Assembly (NCBI GenBank): GCA_024280855.1
Contig: JAJRPG010000062.1
Coordinates: forward strand, 1-64,000
DNA: 64,000 bases
From: Planctomycetota bacterium
GTDB lineage: Bacteria; Planctomycetota; Phycisphaerae; UBA1845
Direction: 5' to 3'
How positions within the stretch are numbered: position 1 is the stretch's first letter; each line of letters opens with the position of its first letter. Of the stretch, positions 1-8,300 are shown in pieces. A program made the position numbers and the translations under genes. The notes under the pieces were generated by a model. That model was given only the letters and a program-made list of their open reading frames with translations, did not search any database and was not told the DNA's origin.

Positions 1-160
1 AGCCAGGGCTAAGCTGTTAATCAGCTGTATTCTTGGTGACGCTCGGATAGAAGATTGGGATTACAACGGTCGCCTGGAAAGAGCAAAAAATGCACTTGAC
101 TTACAATGGGCTTTCATAGAAGGTCGGGTCATCGACCCAACGTTTGGCTCAACCTCGTAG
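1..160 (+). CDS. C-terminal fragment of an unrecognised protein (cut by window edge)
   Basis: An open frame starts at base 2 and runs 52 codons to TAG at 158-160. The peptide is mixed and protein-like (GDARIEDWDYNGRLERAKN, then LQWAFIEGRVIDPTFG), with Trp, Asp and aromatic residues well spread, so it looks like a real gene end. No family is recognised. The stop codon lies in the first bases of a family-A repeat (GTAGGGCACGG starts at 157), so the repeat seems to supply or have replaced the natural C-terminus. The 5' part lies outside the window. Confidence 0.45.
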   Translation, partial: ARAKLLISCILGDARIEDWDYNGRLERAKNALDLQWAFIEGRVIDPTFGSTS

Positions 161-329
161 GGCACGGTCGTTCTTTCGTCTACTGGCGAAAGGTTGACCT
201 GCCTGAACCATTGGTGCATTTACACCTGCCATCTTCTAACAGACATTCGTATTTGAAAAATTATTAAACACAACGAAACTATAACTTCCAAACGAAATAG
301 TTTAGGCAGGTCTACGACGCTGCCCTACA
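157..329. repeat. Family A palindromic element, copy 1
   Basis: A 173-bp element. The left end is GTAGGGCACGGTCGTTC... reaching GACCTGCCT near 203, and the right end is AGGCAGGTC...CTGCCCTACA. The ends are inverted copies of each other (GTAGGGCA with TGCCCTAC, GACCTGCCT with AGGCAGGTC). The centre is AT-rich and differs between copies. Other copies are at 21020-21200 (opposite orientation) and 27822-27996. It has no coding potential, so it resembles a MITE or REP-like non-autonomous element. Confidence 0.75.
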
Positions 330-347
330 ATCCTGATTCTCTTCTTA

Positions 348-424
348 CAGAACCGCGCCCGTCAGGAAGCGGCCTCTTGTTGGGGTGCAAATTAAGAAGC
401 CGCTTCCTCACGGGCGCGGTTCTG
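348..424. repeat. Family B palindromic element, copy 1
   Basis: CAGAACCGCGCCCGTCAGG...GCGGCC is answered by GCCGCTTCCTCACGGGC...GGTTCTG, a long imperfect inverted repeat around a short loop. Near-identical arms occur at 14907, 16493 and 18091, with degenerate versions near 32581 and 55764. It follows the family-A copy at 157-329. Confidence 0.75.
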
Positions 425-524
425 AATAAGCCACGTTGGCCGGGGCATCGACCTAAGGAACTCACTACGCAATACCTGCCTACATGCCCGCGCCTAGTGG
501 CTTGGGCATGCTACCCAGCGCCCG

Positions 525-1058
525 TCACTGTTCAGACTTAGGCCTCCAAGTATCCTCTTCTTCAATGAAAACCAAGCCACATTCGGGGCACCTCGGGCCG
601 GGAATATTATCGATTCGATAGCCGCATTCCTTGCACTGCAGGTATCTAATGCGTAGACGTTCGTCAGGTGGGCGACAAACTGCATACAATGCGGCACAAG
701 CAAAAGAAACAACATATGCACTAAAAAAAAGTAACAGCGACTTGACGAATAAGAGGAGAGGATTTACTGGCCCCATGACCGTGACGAGTATTATACCCCA
801 CGCAACAACAATGCCACTCACGATAATCGGGCAAAGAAAAACGACAATATACCTGAATTCAACTTTACTTCTAACGTGGTTAACACCATCGTCGTACCAT
901 AGTAATGACGTGCATGAAAGTACAACGGTGATGAGAACGCCGCCCCACCCAAGAATATCCATGAGCAAAATCGCCGTGATATACGCACTACCAGCAACGA
1001 TAATGCATGCTTGCATCGCTCCTCGTGAGAACATGATGGCATCTGGCGTAGCTTTCAT
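525..1058 (-). CDS. Small membrane protein with C-terminal zinc ribbon
   Basis: A 177-aa protein with about four hydrophobic segments (around residues 15-35, 36-52, 68-95 and 100-128). A cytosolic-looking C-terminal zinc ribbon follows: CKECGYR near residue 140, then RCPECGLVF, giving four Cys as two CxxC knuckles. This ribbon is common in Planctomycetes membrane proteins of unknown function. Two larger proteins in the window (15038-16426 and 26781-27800) carry the same motif but are otherwise unlike it. The ATG start is preceded by AGG at a plausible distance. It stands alone, convergent to nothing obvious and downstream of the cstA-like gene on the same strand. The role is unknown; metal or redox sensing linked to the membrane is only a guess. 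Confidence 0.8.
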   Translation of the reverse strand: MKATPDAIMFSRGAMQACIIVAGSAYITAILLMDILGWGGVLITVVLSCTSLLWYDDGVNHVRSKVEFRYIVVFLCPIIVSGIVVAWGIILVTVMGPVNPLLLFVKSLLLFFSAYVVSFACAALYAVCRPPDERLRIRYLQCKECGYRIDNIPGPRCPECGLVFIEEEDTWRPKSEQ

Positions 1059-1103
1059 TACTTAACCTGGTTGGTCGGGGGATCGACCCGACCTACGGAC
1101 TTT

Positions 1104-2861
1104 TCAACAAAAAACATTTTCATCATCCGTCGTTTTCTTCTGCAAAAATGCCCGCACGCATTCGAAGATGATTAACAATCCCACCACAAATAACGCTCCG
1201 CCTACGCCTAATAATAGCCATTGCGATTCACGCCAAAATCCCATCAGCTTTTGAATGATCGCGGTGAATGTACTTATCAAAATAAAAACCGCAGGAAGCG
1301 CCGTGTAAACAATAGCCCTGTTTCGTTGATACAGATAGAGCGTCGCCACGAGCAGCGTCAGCCCGGCTAAGAGCTGATTGGTCATGCCGAACAGCGTCCA
1401 CAAAACAAGACCCGCCGCTTTGCCATTTATTTCATATCGCGCAAAAAACCAAATGGCCGCGATAGCGATGCCCGTCGCCAAAAATCTATTTTCTAAAAAA
1501 CGCAGGCCAAGAGATGAACCAATTTCAGAGACATTAAAGCGAAGCAGTCGTGTCGCCGAATCCAGCGTGGTCAGTGCAAACGAAACAACAATGACCGCGA
1601 TAAAGCCCGCGGCTATATTTTTATCAACGCCGAGCGCTTCGATAAAGCTACTGGTCCCCACAATGAACACGCCGAGCTTATGGGCTAGGTTGGACTGGAT
1701 AGTCGCCCAATCTTTATAAGCTATCTGCCAGGTATCAGGCGAATCCATCCCAGCCGTACAAGCCAGGACGGCCAACAATCCCAAAAGCGACTCCCCCACC
1801 ATCGCCCCATACCCCACGAAACGCGCGTCCGTCTCACTGTCAATCTGCTTGGCTGTCGTTCCCGACGAAACCAAACCATGAAAACCGCTAGCCGCCCCAC
1901 AAGCAATCACGATAAATACAAACGGAAATATCGAAGGCGCTCCCTCTGGATGAGCATTAAACGCCGGCGCGGAAAACTCTGGCCCTAAAACAAAAAAGCC
2001 AAGATACGCACTTCCTAAGCCTAGATACAAAAGCAGCGAATTCAAAAAGTCTCGTGCTTGTAGCAAACTCCACACCGGCAGCACCGAGGCTAATGCGGCG
2101 TAAGCTAGAAGAATCCACATCCACGCCGTACGCCCAGGCCAACTTTCTTTCGGCAAACCAAACGTGGGGTATTTCATGCCCAGCCAAACGAATACGAGCA
2201 ACAGTACAAAACCTACGCAGGTCGTTGGCGCAAGCGGAAAATTGAATTTGTATAACAACACCCCCAGAATCATAGCTAAGACCATCAACGCGCCAGACGG
2301 CAAAGCCGCAGATGGAAACGACGTGCGAGCCGCCGCTAAATTATTCGGATCGAAATCCGCCCCTGCCTGAAAGAGGATCGAAATAATATACACGAACACG
2401 CCCATAGCTAACGCGACGCCAAAAAATATCAGCGCAAGAAACAAAAACTTCGCACGCTTCCCTATCACGCCCTCAGCCACTTTCCCGATTGACAAGCCCT
2501 TGGCACGCATCGACAGCACTAACGCACTAAAGTCATGCACGCATCCGACCAAAATCGCTCCGAAGACAATCCAGAGCATCGCAGGAACCCAGCCCCAAAT
2601 AACCGCGACCGCAGGACCGAGCATCGGCGCCAGGCCCGTAATGGAAGCATAATGATGACCAAATAAAACGAATCGATTCGTAGGGACATAATCGATATCA
2701 TCGCGCAGCGTATGGGCAGGTGTTACGCGGTCGGCATCAAGACGAAAAACCCGCGTAGCTAAGAATCCCGAATAGAACCGGTATCCCAACGCATATAAAA
2801 CAAAACAGATAATCGTCGCAATCACTGCACTCATGGACGAAGATTGTAAGGCTAGAAGCAT
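1104..2861 (-). CDS. cstA: Carbon starvation protein CstA-family transporter
   Basis: A 585-aa polytopic inner-membrane protein of the CstA/BtsT family, which imports pyruvate or peptides during nutrient stress in enterobacteria. The N-terminal signature is clear: a region with TPAHTLRDDIDYVPTNR, then FGHHYASITGLAPMLGPAVA, then GCVHDFSALVLSMR. These conserved His and Asp residues are typical of the family. At least 14 hydrophobic segments follow. It is shorter than E. coli CstA (about 700 aa) and lacks most of the C-terminal extension. Residue 10 (MSAVIAT) is an alternative start. Substrate and regulation cannot be read from the sequence. Confidence 0.9.
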   Translation of the reverse strand: MLLALQSSSMSAVIATIICFVLYALGYRFYSGFLATRVFRLDADRVTPAHTLRDDIDYVPTNRFVLFGHHYASITGLAPMLGPAVAVIWGWVPAMLWIVFGAILVGCVHDFSALVLSMRAKGLSIGKVAEGVIGKRAKFLFLALIFFGVALAMGVFVYIISILFQAGADFDPNNLAAARTSFPSAALPSGALMVLAMILGVLLYKFNFPLAPTTCVGFVLLLVFVWLGMKYPTFGLPKESWPGRTAWMWILLAYAALASVLPVWSLLQARDFLNSLLLYLGLGSAYLGFFVLGPEFSAPAFNAHPEGAPSIFPFVFIVIACGAASGFHGLVSSGTTAKQIDSETDARFVGYGAMVGESLLGLLAVLACTAGMDSPDTWQIAYKDWATIQSNLAHKLGVFIVGTSSFIEALGVDKNIAAGFIAVIVVSFALTTLDSATRLLRFNVSEIGSSLGLRFLENRFLATGIAIAAIWFFARYEINGKAAGLVLWTLFGMTNQLLAGLTLLVATLYLYQRNRAIVYTALPAVFILISTFTAIIQKLMGFWRESQWLLLGVGGALFVVGLLIIFECVRAFLQKKTTDDENVFC

Positions 2862-2915
2862 AGCCCGCTAGTGCATTCCCATTTCACAATGCCATACAAC
2901 CTAGAGTGTAGATAT

Positions 2916-2950
2916 AAAAAAAGCGGGGCGACCCATCAAGGCCGCCCCGC
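2916..2950 (-). terminator. Intrinsic terminator of the giant Cys-rich gene
   Basis: Read on the minus strand: GCGGGGCG, a 12-base loop, CGCCCCGC, then seven T. The perfect 8-bp GC stem with a T-tract lies about 35 bases beyond the stop codon at 2985. Confidence 0.85.
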
Positions 2951-2984
2951 AGGGTAAACTTACATTACATTTCCCAGCAATCCA

Positions 2985-5360
2985 CTATGGACAACTCGGC
3001 ACACAAGTTCCGCCTGGGCATCCGACGACACCAAAACCAAACGGCTGTCCACTAAAGGCTCTCACTTCACGGAGGATATCGTTACTGGCAATAATGCCGT
3101 TCGGCACTTGACCATCGTTATCGACACGCGAAATATGAGGCGCTTGCGGATCAAGCTGGAACGCCTTAATCGTCATGAGTATATCCTGAGCGTTGACGAT
3201 TCCATCCGGAGCTGTCCAGACACCACTTATGAAAGCACCACCAATATCACCATAGTTTCGTGGCAATGGTACAGGCGTCGTATCGACCAGCAACGACGAC
3301 GAGAACGTCACATTATCCGGCGTCGATTCAACACTGTAGGTATTGCCCGGTACAACCTCGCAACCTCGAACGTGGATCACAGGATCAACCCACACGCAGA
3401 ACTCTGGATTAGGCACGAGTACGCCAAGCTTGCCAGCCGAGCCAGCATCTTGCAACGCACAGCTAACATACCACGGCGTGGCTGAACCAACCCGCGTCAC
3501 GCGATGCGCAACTGGGTTACCTTCGTTAGTCGCAGGATTGAAGGAAATATAACGATCCTTCTTCTGATCGAAAGGTACACCAACAGGATGTGGGTGAACC
3601 AAGCTTACGCATTTACAGCAAACACTAATCGTACCGTTCAGGTTCAATCCCTTGGAACCAAGGCAAATCTTCCCTGGAGGACATCCGCCCACACACTTTG
3701 GCGACGAACCGGCTTGCATCTGCACGATACCGCGAGTAGTTCCGCTAAATCCTGCTAATACACTACCAGGAGCGCCTTGGAAATCGATTTCGTAGAACAC
3801 ATCGAAGAAACTATCGACAGTCCACTGACCATCGCCACGAAGTGTCAACGTTGTGCCACCAGGACTTGGTAGCCCAAATGCATTTCCAGCACGAATCGTG
3901 AGGACATCAAAGTCAGGATCACCAAAGATCGACCCTTGCAAGCTGAACATATCCGTTGGGAACGTTTGAATAGGATCGCCCAACGTGCGAGGCCCGGTAT
4001 GAACCTCACTCAACACGGGAATCACAATCATTCTTGCGAACCCTGCCAGGTCTCCCGTACCCACCATGTTCATCACTAACGTCGAATCAAATTCTTCTCT
4101 TCGACCACCAAGATTGCCACCCTGCTCTGATACACGACTGATAAATTCAGCATGAATCGTATCAGCGAGAATCTCAGTGTTTGGTGGCAAGCCATCTACA
4201 ATCATATGGAACTCATCCGGACTCAGATATGGACAGCCAGGAGGCGGCAATGTAGCCGTACCTGTACCGTCATCCACAACCACACACTCAGCTTCCAATC
4301 GTCCACCGACAGGTGAAATATCGACCTGGCATTCACCAGTTGCTTTACAATCACAATCCGTAATTTGGTAGCTCTGTGTCAACGGTGTCCAAACGACACA
4401 TTGAGGCGAACAGGCTTCGAATCCGCCAACCTGACCAACACAAGCAACCTGCTCACAGGTCTGTCCGTCAGGCGCTGGCTCACAGACCTGTGGGCCACAA
4501 GCATCATCCACACCGTCATTATTCGCATCGCCAAGACATACTGAACCCGCACCTTGCGGCTTTCCGCCTTGCTCAACGCAACACAGCGGATCTATATTAC
4601 GACAATCCGAACCACCAACCGCGTTAGGCAAACAGCAGGCTTCAAGCTGACCAGCCGGTGCACATACGTCACCCGCCGCCTGCGCGACACCGCCCGCATT
4701 CTCACAGCAACGTGGGTCCATATCCACACACGAATCGCCCAGGCAACAGGCCACTAGCGGTAGACAAGGTCCACCGAACCACGTTCCCAAACAGTCCGAC
4801 TGCAACGTCACGGAACAACCCATACCATCACAGCACGCACCCGGATTACTTGCACATTCACAAGTCAATCCATCGACTGGCCCCGTGAACGATAATTCTG
4901 AAGCCCCTGTCGAAACACCATTGACGTGAATCAAGCATGGCTCATTCATACTTGGGCATAGGTTCTTACACGAAACATCAACGAAGGAAGTGCCAGGTAT
5001 TGTCGTCGTCGTAACTGGACCACATGTATCGTCCACACAGGCACAGGTGTTAGCCTGCGGAACCAGTCCGGTCGCGTCTTGAACAATACTGACCGAAGTC
5101 GCCTGACAGAAATTCGGCGTCGTCGGATCAGTCGTCTGACATTCTAACGCTTGCAGATCCTTGCAAAGCTGATCCGTCGCTGGCATAGGACACACCAACG
5201 GAGGATTAGTACATCCGTTAATGTTGACACAAGTCGTGCCCGCACCCTGCGGATTACCGCCCATATCACTACAGCACAACGCATCTATATCCAGGCAAGA
5301 CACGATACCTGCAGCATCGTCGATGCAACAAGCTTCAGTCGCACCATTAGGATCACATGC
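2985..5360 (-). CDS. Giant cysteine-rich secreted protein, C-terminal part after an in-frame TAG
   Basis: This is the same reading frame as 5361-9866, resumed straight after the TAG codon at 5361-5363. The first GTG lies at 5303, but it falls inside a repeat unit (...IVSCLDIDALCC) and has no Shine-Dalgarno, so independent initiation is unlikely. The part holds the last two Cys-rich units, then an acidic beta-rich region (about residues 330-540 from the GTG). It ends in a module of about 170 aa: KKDRYISFNPATNEGNPVAHRV, HVRGCEVVPGNTY, two dockerin-like segments (PDGIVNAQDILMTIKAF and ASNDILREVRAF), and FGFGVVGCPGGTCVPSCP. The same module closes the astacin protein at 51310-53472. It may be expressed only by readthrough, or be the dead half of a pseudogene. 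Confidence 0.75.
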   Translation of the reverse strand, partial: ACDPNGATEACCIDDAAGIVSCLDIDALCCSDMGGNPQGAGTTCVNINGCTNPPLVCPMPATDQLCKDLQALECQTTDPTTPNFCQATSVSIVQDATGLVPQANTCACVDDTCGPVTTTTIPGTSFVDVSCKNLCPSMNEPCLIHVNGVSTGASELSFTGPVDGLTCECASNPGACCDGMGCSVTLQSDCLGTWFGGPCLPLVACCLGDSCVDMDPRCCENAGGVAQAAGDVCAPAGQLEACCLPNAVGGSDCRNIDPLCCVEQGGKPQGAGSVCLGDANNDGVDDACGPQVCEPAPDGQTCEQVACVGQVGGFEACSPQCVVWTPLTQSYQITDCDCKATGECQVDISPVGGRLEAECVVVDDGTGTATLPPPGCPYLSPDEFHMIVDGLPPNTEILADTIHAEFISRVSEQGGNLGGRREEFDSTLVMNMVGTGDLAGFARMIVIPVLSEVHTGPRTLGDPIQTFPTDMFSLQGSIFGDPDFDVLTIRAGNAFGLPSPGGTTLTLRGDGQWTVDSFFDVFYEIDFQGAPGSVLAGFSGTTRGIVQMQAGSSPKCVGGCPPGKICLGSKGLNLNGTISVCCKCVSLVHPHPVGVPFDQKKDRYISFNPATNEGNPVAHRVTRVGSATPWYVSCALQDAGSAGKLGVLVPNPEFCVWVDPVIHVRGCEVVPGNTYSVESTPDNVTFSSSLLVDTTPVPLPRNYGDIGGAFISGVWTAPDGIVNAQDILMTIKAFQLDPQAPHISRVDNDGQVPNGIIASNDILREVRAFSGQPFGFGVVGCPGGTCVPSCP

Positions 5361-8300
5361 CTAACCAGCAGGCTGAACGGTTCCACCTTCTGCTACGCAA
5401 CATCGTGGATCAAGATCAATGCAATTACTACCGAAGCAACAAGGCTCAGGCGTCTGACAAGGACCACCGAACCATGAACCCTGGCAATCCGCCTGTAATG
5501 TTGTCAGGCAAATGCCAGTACCAACCTCACAGCATGTACCTGGGTTACTCGCACATTCACAAGTCAGATCACTAATTGGACCTGTATAAGTTTGCGAAAC
5601 ATTTCCAGTCGAAACGCCACCAATATGAATCAAGCATGGCTCATTCGCGTTAGGACAATTATTCTCACATGACACATCAAAGACTGTTGATCCCGGTATC
5701 TGTACAGCCGTGACCGGACCACAAGCACCTGGATCACACGCACAGACATTCGCCTGTAGCACCAAGCCCGTAGCATCCTGCACAATACTAATCGAAGTCG
5801 CAAGACAATCACTCAACGTCGTAGGATCATTTGTCATACAATCTGTAAACTGCAATGACTTACAGAGCGTATTCGTCGGTGGTATAGGGCAGAACAATGG
5901 TGGATTATTACATCCGTTAATGTTTACACACGTTGTGCCCGCACCCTGCGGATTACCGCCCATGTCATCACAACAAAGCGCATCCATATCCAAACAAGAC
6001 ACAATACCAGCCGCATCACTTAGACAACAAGCTTCAAATGCGCCGTTAGGATCACAAGCCGAACCAACAGGCTGAACCGATCCACCATTCGCTTTGCAGC
6101 ATCGTGGATCAAGGTCAACACAACGATCACCAAAGCAGCAAGGCTCTGGCGTCTGACAAGGACCACCAAACCACGCGCCGGTACAATCAGTTTGAAGCGT
6201 CTGACTACAAATTCCTGTAATCGGATCACAGCACGCACCTGGATTGCTAGCACATTCACAAGTTAATTCACCTGTAACTGGGGCCTGGAAATTCACAATA
6301 ATAGAACCTTGCGAAACACCATCGAGATGAACGAAGCATGGCTGGGTTGGATCCATGCACGCCTCCTCACAAGACACTTGAGTCGCAGTAGAACCAGCAA
6401 CATTTATCACTGTCACGGGACCACAAGTCGGATTCTCCGGTACACATGCACAAGTATTAGCAATGGTAACCGTGCCTCCCATACCGTTCGACACAATGCT
6501 AACTGAAGTCGGACGACATTCATCCGTTGTCAAAGGATCATTCGTCTGACATTCAGTAGCCTGGAGATCAACACATAATTTATCGTTCGCAGGCATAGGA
6601 CAGACCAACGGAGGGTTATTACACCCGTTAATGTTTACACATGTCGTATTGAGACCTTGCGGATTTCCTCCTTGCTCAATGCAACAAAGCGGAAACATAT
6701 CCAAACATACAAAAGGACTACCACCGAGGCAGCAGGCCTCAGGCGCGGAACTACAGGTAGTACCAGCAGGTTGAACCGTACCACCAGTAGCCACACAGCA
6801 ACGTGGATCAATAGTTTCGCAGAAATCACCGAAACAGCATGGCTCAGGTGTCAGACAAGGACCACCAAACCAAGTGCCCTGACAATCAGCCTGTAAGGTC
6901 TGCGAACAAATGCCCGTTACCGGTTCACAGCACGCGCCTGGATCACTCGCACATTCACAAGTCAAATCATCAATCGGACCTGAGAAAGACTGCGTGGATA
7001 CGCCAGTCGAAACACCAGCAACATGAATCAAGCACTTCCCAGCACCAGCCGGACAATTATTTTCGCAAGACACATCAAAGAAAGGTGTCCCCAAAACAGG
7101 CACAGCCGTGACAGGACCACAAACACCTGGAGTACACGCACACGTATTAGCCTGTAGCGCTAAACCAACTGCGTTCTGCACAATACTAACCGACGTCGCC
7201 AGACAATCTTCAAGCGTCGTAGGATCAGTCGTCAGGCAATCCGTAAACTGCAATTGCTTGCAAAGTTTATTCCCTGAAGGCAGCGGACAATACAACGGAG
7301 GATTAGTACACCCGTTAATGTTCGCACAGGTCGTACCTGCGCCTTGCGGATTGCCGCCTTGATTTTCGCAGCACAGCGCATCCATATCAACGCAGGACAC
7401 AATGCCAGCCGCATCACTTAGGCAACATGCTTCCTGCGCTCCATTAGGATCACAAGCTGTACCAGTAGGCTGAACAGTTCCACCTTCTGCTACGCAGCAA
7501 CGTGGGTCAAGGTCTACGCAATTATCACCAAAGCAGCATGGCTCAACCGGCAAACACGGGCCACCGAACCAAGTACCCTGACACTGCGATTGTAAACTTG
7601 AGAAGCAAATGCCAGTACCAATTTCGCAACAAGTTCCCGGATCACTCGCACATTCACAAGTCAGATCACTAATTGGACCAGAGTAAGACTGCGTAGTAAC
7701 ACCAGTCGAAATACCACCAATATGAATCACACACTTCCCAGCACCAGCCGGGCAATTATTCTCGCAAGATACATCAAAGAACGGAGTGCCCAGAATAGCT
7801 ACAGCCGTAACCGGACCACAAACGCCCGGATCACAAACACACATATTCGCTTGAATCTCTAAACCATTAGCAGCCTGCACAATGCTGATTGACGTCGCTA
7901 GACAACTGTCTTGCGTCGTGGGATCAGTCGTCAGACATTCCGTAAACTGCAATGACTTACAAATCGTATTCGTCGATGGAATCGGACAGTACAACGGAGG
8001 ATTGTTACACCCGTTAATGTTCGCACATGTCGTGCCAGCACCTTGCGGATTGCCGCCTTGACTTTCGCAGCACAACGCATCCATATCAACGCAGGACACA
8101 ATGCCAGTCGCATCACTTAGACAACACGCTTCCTGCGCTCCATTAGGATCACAAGCCGTACCAGTAGGCTGAACCGTGCCACCTTCTGCTGCGCAGCAAC
8201 GTGGGTCAAGGTCTACGCAATTATCACCAAAACAGCATGGCTCAACCGGCAAGCATGGGCCACCGAACCATGTACCCTGACAATCCGCCTGCAAGCTAGA

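Noticed and set aside
5303-5303. GTG as an independent start for the second half of the Cys-rich gene
   Set aside because: It falls within a repeat unit, has no Shine-Dalgarno and would give a protein without a signal peptide.
5361-5363. Genome-wide reassignment of TAG
   Set aside because: TAG is the normal stop of tsaB, polA, the sigma factor, the dUTPase-like and the FlgT-N-like genes here.
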